Shown: positions 1-6,364, counted from the stretch's first letter. The stretch: DNA of 9,866 bases from an uncultured Acetatifactor sp. (GCA_910586435.1 CAJUGT010000143.1:1-9866); one strand, 5' to 3'. The notes: generated by a model not told the origin, from the sequence alone. Program-made: numbers and translations.

Positions 1-2
1 GC

Positions 3-59
3 GGCAGGAAATTCTCCCAGATTCAGGGGGCTTGGGAGGTAAGTTGCGGAACTAAATAG
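3..59 (+). CDS. C-terminal tail of upstream gene (possible ABC-2 permease)
   Basis: A frame open from the window's left edge ends at TAG 57-59. Its visible residues, GRKFSQIQGA followed by WEVSCGTK, loosely resemble the LR-x-Y-x-S-x-G end of ABC-2 permeases, including the SLRVYKSSGN end of the next gene. DUF990-type permeases usually occur as adjacent pairs behind an ATPase gene, so a partner permease ending here is plausible. With 18 residues this is an inference: the other two forward frames are also open at the edge and stop at 42 and 55. Confidence 0.3.
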   Translation, partial: GRKFSQIQGAWEVSCGTK

Positions 60-113
60 GAAAAAACAGCAACGGACCGGACAAGCCCCGGAACTAAATT
101 GGAGGCGGAGAGA

Positions 114-920
114 ATGAAAGACAGTTTATTGCTGGCAGGTGAGTATACAAAAATAATTATGAGGTCATGGTTTCAGTACAAGGTGGATGCGGTGCTGCGG
201 TCACTGGCAGTATTTCTTCGGGAGGCATGCGCCATTATGGCCATATATTTTACACTTTTGAAATTTGATACTCTGCATGGGTGGGATATGTATGAAATGT
301 TGTTTTTAAACAGCCTTTTATATGTGACTTACGGAATACTTATCATATTCTTTACAGGGTTTCGAGATTTTGGCAGAACAGTAAGAACCGGAAATTTTGA
401 TCGCTATATTCTGCGGCCCAGGGGGCTGCTCTTTCAAATTATTTTTTCCAATGCGGACTGGTTTGCGGCAATAGGACACGGGGGACTTGGTATTGCGCTT
501 TTTATTTTCTGCGCAGGGAAAGTGGGAATTGTCTGGAATGCAGGGAATATTGTGTATTATATACTTTCTATTGTGGGGGGAGTACTGATTCAAGGGGCAA
601 TCTTCCTGATTTTCGCTTCGCTCAATTTTTACCTTTTGGAGACAGGGGCCCTGAAGGGATTGTTATACTGGGATATGCGAAAGTTTGCGGGCTATCCTTT
701 GAGTATTTTTCATGAAGCTGTGCAGATTGGACTGATTTATGTGGTGCCTTTTGCCTTTGTGAATTATTTTCCGGCGCAGTTTTTACTACGGAAGGCTGAC
801 ATGGAACAATATCCGGAAATATATCTTTATCTCACCCTGCCTGTGGGGATAGTTATGTATCTGTTGGCTTACTGGTTTTGGAGAGTCAGCCTCAGAGTAT
901 ATAAAAGTTCCGGGAATTGA
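114..920 (+). CDS. ABC-2 family transporter permease (DUF990-type)
   Basis: This 268-residue integral membrane protein is probably one of two permease subunits of an ABC-2 type transporter that would use an ATPase encoded upstream of the window. No ATP-binding motif is present. About six hydrophobic segments can be seen, including AVFLREACAIMAIYFTLL near the N-terminus, FLNSLLYVTYGILIIFFTG, an IVYYILSIVGGVLIQG-type segment and a final LPVGIVMYLLAYWFW. The motif FRDFGRTVRTGNFDRYILRPRG after the second segment group, here around residues 84-105, matches the cytoplasmic G-x-(I/L/F)-D-x-x-L-x-R-P loop known for this family. I chose ATG 114 over TTG 99 because GGAGG at 101-105 lies 8 nt upstream of the ATG, whereas TTG 99 overlaps that site. 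The substrate cannot be told. The stop at 918-920 directly abuts a clpP remnant. Confidence 0.85.
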   Translation: MKDSLLLAGEYTKIIMRSWFQYKVDAVLRSLAVFLREACAIMAIYFTLLKFDTLHGWDMYEMLFLNSLLYVTYGILIIFFTGFRDFGRTVRTGNFDRYILRPRGLLFQIIFSNADWFAAIGHGGLGIALFIFCAGKVGIVWNAGNIVYYILSIVGGVLIQGAIFLIFASLNFYLLETGALKGLLYWDMRKFAGYPLSIFHEAVQIGLIYVVPFAFVNYFPAQFLLRKADMEQYPEIYLYLTLPVGIVMYLLAYWFWRVSLRVYKSSGN

Positions 921-1124
921 TAATTGCTCAAATGTTGTTTTTGGAATCGCAGGACTGCCTTTTTGCTGGCAGCAGGCGCGAAAGGAAAGCGGATTGCTTT
1001 GCCAAATGCGGAAATCATGATACATCAACCAGCCATTCATGGGAATGGCATTCAGGGACAGGCAATGTCAGAGGCAGAAGCGATGAATTTTGGCATCATT
1101 GATAAAATCATAGAGAAGCGTTGA
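917..1124 (+). pseudogene. clpP: clpP remnant with two internal deletions
   Basis: Three short blocks match conserved parts of the ClpP protease in the correct order. Block one (917-955) reads LIIAQMLFLESQD, the counterpart of IVAQMLFLEAENP in E. coli ClpP. Block two (957-1064) is in a different frame and reads AFLLAAGAKGKR, then ALPNAEIMIHQP, ending GIQGQA. Block three (1065-1124), in frame with block two, reads MSEAEAMNFGIIDKIIEKR and stop, matching the ClpP C-terminal S-A-x-E-A-x-x-Y-G-L-I-D region. The segment between blocks one and two, which carries the GG-rich loop and the catalytic Ser in AASMG, is missing. So is the stretch between GQA and the C-terminal block, which carries the catalytic Asp. 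Only the catalytic His (in MIHQP) remains. The N-terminal part before the LIIAQ block is absent and the remnant starts at the permease stop codon. The product cannot be an active protease. It may derive from a secondary ClpP paralogue, because the segment between HQP and QGQA (AIHGNGI) differs from the usual LGGA. Confidence 0.85.
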
Positions 1125-1166
1125 GATGCAGGGATGAAGCCCGCCGCCAGGAGAGTGTTATATGAA

Positions 1167-1205
1167 AAGGGAAGTATTTTCGTCAAAGAGGAAAGTACTT
1201 CCCTT
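1167..1205. terminator. Strong hairpin, possible terminator
   Basis: A perfect 10-bp inverted repeat, AAGGGAAGTA (1167-1176) and TACTTCCCTT (1196-1205), extends inward through one G-U pair to about 15 bp (1167-1181 with 1191-1205) and leaves a 9-nt loop. It lies between the clpP remnant and the exporter promoter, where a terminator would be expected. The + strand tail (CACTTTATTC) is only moderately T-rich. On the - strand the stem is followed by TTTTCATAT, so it could work in either direction. Confidence 0.55.
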
Positions 1206-1245
1206 CACTTTATTCAAATTTTACAGGATGTTTATCTTTTTCCCA

Positions 1246-1274
1246 TTGATTGGAAAATCACTTCCCACTATAAT
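1246..1274 (+). promoter_or_regulatory. Sigma-A-type promoter of exporter operon
   Basis: TTGATT (1246-1251) and a consensus TATAAT (1269-1274) are separated by exactly 17 bp, predicting a start near 1281 and a leader of about 100 nt before the exporter gene. The -35 box sits in the 8-bp spacer of an inverted repeat TTTTCC (1238-1243) / GGAAAA (1252-1257), so a repressor binding that palindrome would block polymerase. The operator role is inference. Confidence 0.75.
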
Positions 1275-1280
1275 CTATCC

Positions 1281-1379
1281 TAGTTAATTAATATGAAAGT
1301 GCTGAAGTGAAGGAACCGGAACAAGTTCCCACAAGCGGGACAAATCGCCATAAATGGCGATTGGAATAGGAGAACCAAA
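1281..1379 (+). promoter_or_regulatory. Structured leader of exporter operon
   Basis: The predicted untranslated leader contains several inverted repeats. GGAAC occurs at 1312-1316 and 1318-1322, and either copy can pair with GTTCC (1325-1329). A perfect hairpin TCGCCA-TAAA-TGGCGA (1345-1360) ends 7 nt before the ribosome binding site AGGAG (1368-1372). Short frames are present: MKVLK at 1293-1310, a GTG-started 20-codon frame at 1307-1369 overlapping its stop, and a 10-codon frame at 1354-1386 whose stop overlaps the exporter start codon. None has a clear ribosome binding site. In Bacillus the bmrCD exporter is controlled by a leader peptide and attenuation; similar control here is an inference from layout only. 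Confidence 0.4.
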
Positions 1380-3137
1380 ATGCTAAAATTATTAAGAAAT
1401 CTGAGAAAGCGGGAGTGGATGCTGGCTGCCATTTCCCTGGTCTTTATCGTAGTGCAGGTGTGGCTTGACCTGACAATGCCGGAATATATGGCAGAGATTA
1501 CCATGTTGGTACAGACCGAGGGAAGCACAATGCCGGAAATCCTCTCCGCAGGAGGAATGATGCTTCTCTGCGCGCTGGGAAGTCTGGCTGCGTCTATGGT
1601 GACGGCGGTTTGTTCTGCAAAGATTGCGGCGGACTTTGGCGGAACGCTCAGGGGAAAGTTGTTCTCTAAAGTACAATCCTTCTCCATGGAAGAAATCGGA
1701 CATTTTTCAACAGCCAGTCTGATTACACGTTCCACAAATGATATTACCCAGGTACAAATGCTCATTGTCATGGGGCTTCAAATGCTGATTAAGGCACCCA
1801 TTACAGCGGTATGGGCCATAGGAAAAATATCCGGGAAGGCAGGCGCATGGACCATGACTACTGCTGCCGCAGTTGTGGCGCTGCTTGCCATAGTACTTAT
1901 CAGCATGGTTCTGGTCATGCCCAAATTCAAAAAAATGCAGAAGCTTACAGATGATGTGAACCGGGTCACCAGGGAGAATCTGACAGGTCTTCGTGTTGTC
2001 AGAGCTTACAATGCGGAAGATTATCAGGAACGTAAATTTGAATGCGCCAATGAGATGCTGACCTCCACAAATTTATTCGCTCATCGCACTATGTCCTTTA
2101 TGCTGCCTGGCATTCAGCTGATTATGAGCGGTTTGTCGCTGGCTATCTATTGGCTTGGCGCAATTCTAATCAACGAAGCCGGTATTATGGAAAAAATAAC
2201 ATTGTTTTCCGATATGATGGTATTCTCCCAGTATGCCATTCAGGTTGTAATGTCTTTTATGATGCTTGTGATGATTTTCATGATGGTTCCCCGTGCCTCC
2301 GTATCCGCAAAACGTATTGGGGAGGTTCTTGACACCAGACCCACCATTGTGGACGGAGAGAGACATGAAGGGGAAAAGGATGCCGTAGGTGAAGTGGAGT
2401 TTCGCAATGTATCCTTCCGCTATCCCGACGCAGAAGAATATGTGCTGCAAGATATTACATTTACCGCCCGAAAAGGGGAAACGGTTGCCCTGATTGGGTC
2501 TACTGGCTGCGGCAAAAGCACCATTATCAATTTAATTCCCCGGTTTTATGATGCCACCGAGGGGCAGATTTTGGTGGATGGTGTGGATGTGCGGGATTAT
2601 ACACAGAAGGCTCTGCGCAACAAAATAGGATATGTTTCTCAGAAAGCTACACTGTTTACCGGTACCATTCGCTCTAATGTGGCGTATGGCGACAACGGAG
2701 GGCCCGGAGCTGCTTTGGAAGAGGTAAAGAAAGCTGTTGCCACAGCGCAGGCGTCGGAATTTGTGGAGCATATGGAAGAAACCTATGAGGGATATGTGGC
2801 ACAGGGAGGCGCTAATCTGTCCGGCGGGCAGAAGCAGAGGATTTCCATTGCCCGGGCAATTGCCAGGAAACCGGAGATTTTCATTTTTGATGATTCCTTT
2901 TCCGCTCTTGACTACAGGACGGATCGGGTTTTGAGGAAAGCTCTGGAAGAAGAATGCCATGAAGCCACCCGAATTATTGTGGCTCAGCGTATTGGAACCA
3001 TCCGGGACGCTGATAAAATCATTGTTCTGGAGGAGGGCAGAATTGCCGGAATGGGAAAACATGGGGAGCTGATGAAGAATTGTGAAGTCTACCAGCAGAT
3101 TGCGCTGTCTCAGCTGTCAAAGGAGGAATTGGCATAA
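1380..3137 (+). CDS. ABC exporter half-transporter, degenerate-site subunit (TM287-type)
   Basis: This 585-residue protein has an N-terminal six-helix exporter domain (about residues 15-300) and a C-terminal nucleotide-binding domain (about 335-580). Walker A is GSTGCGKST (373-381), the signature is LSGGQ (480-484) and Walker B is IFIFDDSFSALD with D504. The position after Walker B is Asp (D505) where active ATPases have Glu, and the H-loop residue is Gln (Q536 in VAQR) in place of His. Those two substitutions mark the degenerate-site half of heterodimeric exporters such as TM287/TM288. The partner is the next gene, which overlaps by one base (TAATG), so the two chains are translationally coupled. 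ATG 1380 follows AGGAG at 1368-1372. The pair is probably a multidrug or lipid/peptide exporter in the cytoplasmic membrane; the substrate is not readable from sequence. No MarR-type regulator gene is adjacent. Confidence 0.92.
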   Translation: MLKLLRNLRKREWMLAAISLVFIVVQVWLDLTMPEYMAEITMLVQTEGSTMPEILSAGGMMLLCALGSLAASMVTAVCSAKIAADFGGTLRGKLFSKVQSFSMEEIGHFSTASLITRSTNDITQVQMLIVMGLQMLIKAPITAVWAIGKISGKAGAWTMTTAAAVVALLAIVLISMVLVMPKFKKMQKLTDDVNRVTRENLTGLRVVRAYNAEDYQERKFECANEMLTSTNLFAHRTMSFMLPGIQLIMSGLSLAIYWLGAILINEAGIMEKITLFSDMMVFSQYAIQVVMSFMMLVMIFMMVPRASVSAKRIGEVLDTRPTIVDGERHEGEKDAVGEVEFRNVSFRYPDAEEYVLQDITFTARKGETVALIGSTGCGKSTIINLIPRFYDATEGQILVDGVDVRDYTQKALRNKIGYVSQKATLFTGTIRSNVAYGDNGGPGAALEEVKKAVATAQASEFVEHMEETYEGYVAQGGANLSGGQKQRISIARAIARKPEIFIFDDSFSALDYRTDRVLRKALEEECHEATRIIVAQRIGTIRDADKIIVLEEGRIAGMGKHGELMKNCEVYQQIALSQLSKEELA

Positions 3138-5194
3138 TGGGAAGTAAAGAAGAGAAATTGGGTCGTTATAAGGAAAGTCACAGCGGGCCTTCCATGGGGC
3201 CTCACGGAAGGCCGAGAGCAGGAAACGGGGAAAAGGCAAAAGATTTGGTGGGGACATGGAAAAAACTTTTGGGATATTGCCGTAAGTACATGGCGGTATT
3301 TGTGATTGCCATGTTCTGCGCAGCCATGGGTACGGTACTTATGTTGATTGGTCCCGATAAACTTTCCCAGATGACGGATACCATTACGGCTGGAATTGCG
3401 CCCAATACAGAGCGATTAGAGAAAATAACAGAAGCCATTTTGGAGAACCTGGTACCCTTTACGGATATTGTGGTTGAGGGGGTGACGATTTCCGGAGGGG
3501 ACCAGGCCGCTTTGATGACCGCTCTTGCAGACATGGACCAGGAACATCCGGAAAACGCGGTAGAAGCTATGGAGAATCTTCCGGAGTCGGTTTATGGTCT
3601 CATAAAACCATCCATTGATATGGAGAGGGTTTTCCATATCGGATATATTCTGATTACTTTTTATGTGTTAAGTTACCTTCTTTCCGCAGTTCAGGGATGG
3701 ATTATGGCCACTGTAACCCAGCGTGTTTCTCAGGAGATGCGATCTGATATATCGAAGAAAATTAACAGACTGCCCATGTGGTTCTATAATTGTACCACCA
3801 CCGGAGACGTGCTGTCCCGTGTGACCAATGATGTGGATACCATCGGCCAATCACTGAACCAGAGTATCAGGAATCTGATTTCCTCTGTTATCCTCTTTTT
3901 CGGCAGTTTGGGTATGATGCTTGTGACGGACGTTTGGATGACGCTCACGGCGGTATGTGCAAGTCTTTTTGGATTTGTGGCCATGTTTGCCATTATGGGA
4001 AGGAGTCAGAAATATTTTACTCGTCAGCAAAAGCATCTTGGTGAGATGAACGGGCATATAGAGGAAATTTACGCAGGGCATACGGTGGTGAAAGCGTATA
4101 ATGGGGAGGAGGATGCCTGGAAAACCTTTGACAGGATGAATGGTAATCTGTGTGAAAGTGGATTTAAGGCACAGTGTCTGTCTGGATTGATGATGCCCAT
4201 TATGGGATTTATCGGTAATCTTGGTTACGTGGCAGTGTGTGTCGCAGGGGGAGCCATGGCTCTGAACGGCAGGATAAGTTTCGGAGTGATTGTGGCGTTT
4301 ATGATGTATGTGCGATATTTTACCCAGCCTTTGTCCCAGATTGCGCAGGCAGTGCAGTCTCTGCAATCAGCGGGAGCCGCCGGCGAACGGGTTTTTGAAT
4401 TTCTGGAAGCGGAGGAAATGACGGACGAAAAAGGGAAGACAGGTTTGCCGGAACATGTGAAAGGGGATGTGGAATTTGAACATGTCAGGTTTGGATATGA
4501 GGATTCGGATGCCGTTATCATTCATGATTTTTCCGCCAGAGCAAAAGCAGGGCAGAAGATTGCCATCGTAGGGCCTACCGGGGCAGGGAAAACCACAATG
4601 GTAAATCTTTTGATGAGATTTCATGAGATTCAGGGAGGGAAAATTTGCATTGACGGGATTCCCACGAATCAAATGACCCGGGAAGCGGTGCATGCGCAGT
4701 TCTGTATGGTCTTGCAGGATACCTGGCTTTTTGAGGGGACGGTGAGGGAAAATCTTGTGTATAATAACGAGGGTGTCAGCGATGAGAAAATTATGGAAGC
4801 CTGCAAGGCGGTGGGACTTCATCACTTTATCAGGACATTGCCCCATGGTTATGATACGGTTTTAAATGATCAGGTGAACCTTTCCCAGGGGCAGAAACAG
4901 CAGCTTACCATTGCAAGGGCCATGATTGCGGATAAACCCATGTTGATTCTGGACGAGGCGACTTCTTCCGTGGATACCCGCACCGAACAGCAGATTCAAT
5001 CTGCCATGGATAAATTAATGGAAAACCGTACTTCCTTTGTGATTGCCCATCGTCTGTCCACGATTAAAAACGCGGATTTGATTCTTGTCATGAAAGACGG
5101 AGATATTATTGAAAGCGGAAGTCACAGGGAGTTACTCAGTCAGGGAGGATTTTACGCAGAGCTGTATAACAGCCAGTTTGACCAGGCATCGTGA
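3137..5194 (+). CDS. ABC exporter half-transporter, catalytic subunit (TM288-type)
   Basis: The 685-residue partner of the preceding gene. It starts with a polar, Gly/Pro-rich cytoplasmic tail (about residues 1-45). The first membrane helix is near 51-72, followed by an unusually long, acidic insert (about 78-165) before the second helix begins near F166. The insert should lie outside the cell; Bacillus BmrD also has an extracellular domain at this point. The ATPase domain has Walker A GPTGAGKTT (479-487), signature LSQGQ (582-586, non-canonical), Walker B LILDEATSSVD with D606 and catalytic E607, and H-loop H638 in IAHR. It therefore supplies the catalytic Glu and His that its partner lacks, while its LSQGQ would face the partner's degenerate site. 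The ribosome binding site AGGAGG (3121-3126) lies within the end of the first gene. The last codons and stop lie in a 41-bp unit that is tandemly duplicated downstream. Confidence 0.92.
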   Translation: MGSKEEKLGRYKESHSGPSMGPHGRPRAGNGEKAKDLVGTWKKLLGYCRKYMAVFVIAMFCAAMGTVLMLIGPDKLSQMTDTITAGIAPNTERLEKITEAILENLVPFTDIVVEGVTISGGDQAALMTALADMDQEHPENAVEAMENLPESVYGLIKPSIDMERVFHIGYILITFYVLSYLLSAVQGWIMATVTQRVSQEMRSDISKKINRLPMWFYNCTTTGDVLSRVTNDVDTIGQSLNQSIRNLISSVILFFGSLGMMLVTDVWMTLTAVCASLFGFVAMFAIMGRSQKYFTRQQKHLGEMNGHIEEIYAGHTVVKAYNGEEDAWKTFDRMNGNLCESGFKAQCLSGLMMPIMGFIGNLGYVAVCVAGGAMALNGRISFGVIVAFMMYVRYFTQPLSQIAQAVQSLQSAGAAGERVFEFLEAEEMTDEKGKTGLPEHVKGDVEFEHVRFGYEDSDAVIIHDFSARAKAGQKIAIVGPTGAGKTTMVNLLMRFHEIQGGKICIDGIPTNQMTREAVHAQFCMVLQDTWLFEGTVRENLVYNNEGVSDEKIMEACKAVGLHHFIRTLPHGYDTVLNDQVNLSQGQKQQLTIARAMIADKPMLILDEATSSVDTRTEQQIQSAMDKLMENRTSFVIAHRLSTIKNADLILVMKDGDIIESGSHRELLSQGGFYAELYNSQFDQAS

Positions 5195-5264
5195 GGTGGA
5201 TTGGGCCGCCGGCGCTGGTGTGCCAGACATCGTGAGGCGGATTGGGCCGCTGGCGCTGGTGTGC
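5183..5264 (+). repeat. 41-bp tandem duplication spanning exporter stop codon
   Basis: Two adjacent 41-bp units, 5183-5223 and 5224-5264, differ at only three positions (G5186/A5227, T5197/C5238, C5210/T5251). A third copy begins (CAGGCA, 5265-5270) and then diverges. The unit starts with the exporter's last codons CAG-GCA-TCG-TGA and continues with GC-rich DNA (GGATTGGGCCGC, GGCGCTGGTGTGC). The second unit therefore repeats a Q-T-S-stop tail that is not translated as part of the exporter. It ends 30 bp before the next start codon, in the short gap between two probable operon partners. Confidence 0.9.
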
Positions 5265-5294
5265 CAGGCAGGCAAAAGAAAGGAGTCTCAGTAC

Positions 5295-5900
5295 ATGAAA
5301 TGTAAGTACATTACAATAGAAAGAGAATACGGCAGCGGGGGGACACAAATCGCCCGTCTGTTGTCTGAACGAAACGGAATTCCCTGCTATGGTCGGGAAA
5401 TCTTGGAGGAAGTATCAATTGATAAGGGTATTTCCGTGGAGAAAATCGAGAGGTATGAAGAGACGGTGACAAATAGTTTTCTGTATTCCGTATATATGAT
5501 GACTCAGACAGTATCGGGTAAGACAGATATGCTCACCGGGGAAGGTCATATCTATGTGGCTGAACAGGCGGTCATCAGACGGTTTGCGGCAAGGGGGCCG
5601 GCGATATTTTTGGGACATTGTGCCTGTGAGGCGCTGAATGAATATCAGGGAGTGGTAAGAGTATTTATTCGTTGCAGCGACGAGGAGGGAAAGAAACGCC
5701 GTATTACAGAGGAATATGGAATTTCCGCGGAACAGGCCGACAATGTCAGAAGGAAATTCGACAGGAAACGTTCTAACTATTTTTATGCCAATACTGTGAG
5801 AAAGTGGGATGATTTTAAGAATTATGACATAGTACTTGACAGTGGGAGGCTGGGCATTGACACTTGTGTGAATCTTCTTATGGAGGTAATTGCGCCGTAA
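5295..5900 (+). CDS. Cytidylate kinase-like family protein
   Basis: A 201-residue soluble protein of the cytidylate kinase-like family (Cytidylate_kin2 type). The N-terminus reads YITIEREYGSGGTQIARLL, the family's glycine-rich nucleotide loop (G13-S-G-G). It lacks the Lys of a classical G-x-x-G-x-G-K-(S/T) P-loop, which is usual for this family but leaves its activity uncertain. Other family landmarks are IPCYGREIL just after the loop, RGPAIFLGHCA in the middle, a basic helix with GKKRRITEEYG (lid-like), and a C-terminal YDIVLDSGRLGIDTCVNLL. ATG 5295 is preceded by AAAGGAG (5279-5285) at good spacing. The longer frame reaching back to 5109 runs through the exporter gene and the tandem repeat and is not credible. 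The kinase-like gene sits 100 bp behind the exporter with no terminator between, so one transcript is likely. Canonical CMP kinase activity is not assured. Confidence 0.85.
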   Translation: MKCKYITIEREYGSGGTQIARLLSERNGIPCYGREILEEVSIDKGISVEKIERYEETVTNSFLYSVYMMTQTVSGKTDMLTGEGHIYVAEQAVIRRFAARGPAIFLGHCACEALNEYQGVVRVFIRCSDEEGKKRRITEEYGISAEQADNVRRKFDRKRSNYFYANTVRKWDDFKNYDIVLDSGRLGIDTCVNLLMEVIAP

Positions 5901-6015
5901 GAGGAGATTGTGGGGTTACGCCATTTCCCTGCGAACAGGAAAACCAGCGCTGTGCGTTATCGGGGCTGGTTACTGTTTTGATCCAATAGTGGTAATGGGA
6001 ATGTTTCTTGGTTGT

Positions 6016-6048
6016 AAAGGGACGGGGCAGAGGGGCCGCCGTCTCTTT
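6016..6048 (+). terminator. Hairpin, possible terminator after kinase-like gene
   Basis: AAAGGGACGG (6016-6025) pairs with CCGTCTCTTT (6039-6048) over 10 bp with one G-U pair and a 13-nt loop. The A-run/T-run flanks at the ends of the stem fit an intrinsic terminator, but the T-run is only three bases long and is followed by CGCTGCC. It may equally be a 3'-UTR stability stem. Confidence 0.35.
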
Positions 6049-6074
6049 CGCTGCCATAGAAGTAATCAGCAACA

Positions 6075-6112
6075 TGCTCTAGCACAAAAGGGGCTGAGCA
6101 GTAACTTTTTTT
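6075..6112 (+). terminator. Probable intrinsic terminator
   Basis: TGCTC (6075-6079) pairs with GAGCA (6096-6100), continuing after a bulged T6080 as AGC (6081-6083) with GCT (6093-6095). The loop is ACAAAAGGG. A run of seven T residues (6106-6112) follows after GTAAC. This would end the exporter/kinase-like transcript about 200 nt past the last stop codon. The 5-nt gap between stem and T-run is longer than ideal. Confidence 0.45.
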
Positions 6113-6148
6113 ACAAATAAAAAGATACAGGACAAAATAGCAATACTG

Positions 6149-6157
6149 TGGTACAAT
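6149..6157 (+). promoter_or_regulatory. Possible extended -10 promoter
   Basis: TG-G-TACAAT (6149-6157) is an extended -10 element with one mismatch to TATAAT. It resembles the two stronger GGTATAATG boxes downstream (6304 and 6375). No good -35 box is present; AGGACA lies 17 bp upstream. If used, transcription would start within the left arm of the structured element. Confidence 0.3.
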
Positions 6158-6158
6158 G

Positions 6159-6295
6159 TCCGCAAAGGGCAGAGCCAAGCGTCCAAAGAAGCAACTGCCA
6201 AACTTGTTTGAGCAGATGCTTCTTTGGACATTTGGCAAGCGAAGCGAACCCGAAAAACAGAAGGTTTTTCGGGTCTCTGCCCGAAGTATTGCGGA
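6159..6295. ncRNA. Nested inverted-repeat element, predicted three-way junction
   Basis: The outer stem pairs TCCGCAA (6159-6165) with TTGCGGA (6289-6295) and GGGCAGAG (6167-6174) with CTCTGCCC (6275-6282). Inside are two further hairpins. One is GTCCAAAGAAGCA (6181-6193) with TGCTTCTTTGGAC (6217-6229), continuing inward as CTGC/GCAG and CAAAC/GTTTG. The other is ACCCGAAAAAC (6248-6258) with GTTTTTCGGGT (6264-6274) on a 5-nt loop. Together they give a Y-shaped fold of about 137 nt. TGCCAAA (6197-6203 region) can also pair with TTTGGCA (6231-6237), an alternative fold. The pairing is seen directly. Whether it is a noncoding RNA, a MITE-like repeat or a processing element is not decided by the sequence, and its strand is unknown. 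Confidence 0.5.
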
Positions 6296-6336
6296 AATCA
6301 TGGTATAATGTTGACACTGAAGGGCATTGTGTCAAC
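6294..6336 (+). promoter_or_regulatory. Promoter/palindrome module, copy 1
   Basis: An extended -10 element TG-G-TATAAT (6301-6309) is followed at once by the palindrome GTTGACAC (6310-6317) / GTGTCAAC (6329-6336) with an 11-nt spacer. Transcription from this box would start inside the palindrome near 6316, so the palindrome could be an operator or form a hairpin at the 5' end of the RNA. No -35 box is seen, which is tolerated with extended -10 elements. The first 24 bp (6294-6317) are repeated exactly at 6365-6388. Confidence 0.55.
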
Positions 6337-6348
6337 TTCTGATTCCAA

Positions 6349-6364
6349 ATGCGCTGAAGCGCAT
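6349..6364. repeat. Small perfect hairpin between the two modules
   Basis: ATGCGC (6349-6354) and GCGCAT (6359-6364) form a 6-bp perfect stem closed by a TGAA loop, exactly between the two promoter/palindrome modules. It could structure RNA made from the upstream promoter. Confidence 0.4.

Noticed and set aside
99..113. Upstream TTG start for the ABC-2 permease
   Set aside because: It overlaps the GGAGG ribosome binding site that serves ATG 114 and adds only five unremarkable residues.
1281..1379. T-box or known riboswitch leader
   Set aside because: No T-box core motif or recognisable aptamer consensus is present; only short stems can be supported.
1280..1771. Long open frame on the - strand opposite the first exporter gene
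   Set aside because: It is a mirror of a well-supported ABC transporter gene with no domain signature or ribosome binding site of its own; the same applies to the other - strand frames within 1392-5194.
5183..5270. CRISPR array
   Set aside because: The repeats are directly adjacent with no spacers and there are only two full copies; no cas genes are present.
5109..5294. N-terminal extension of the cytidylate kinase-like protein through the exporter end and the 41-bp repeats
   Set aside because: The extension overlaps the exporter coding sequence in another frame and reads through both repeat units; ATG 5295 has a good ribosome binding site and the family's normal N-terminus.
6159..6295. tRNA or tRNA-like cloverleaf
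   Set aside because: The stem lengths, the 13-bp arm and the absence of a T-loop motif (GGTTCGAATCC-like) or an acceptor CCA do not fit a tRNA.
5957..6342. Open frames on both strands in the noncoding region before the spermidine-synthase-like gene
   Set aside because: They arise from the inverted repeats, lack ribosome binding sites and show no family resemblance.
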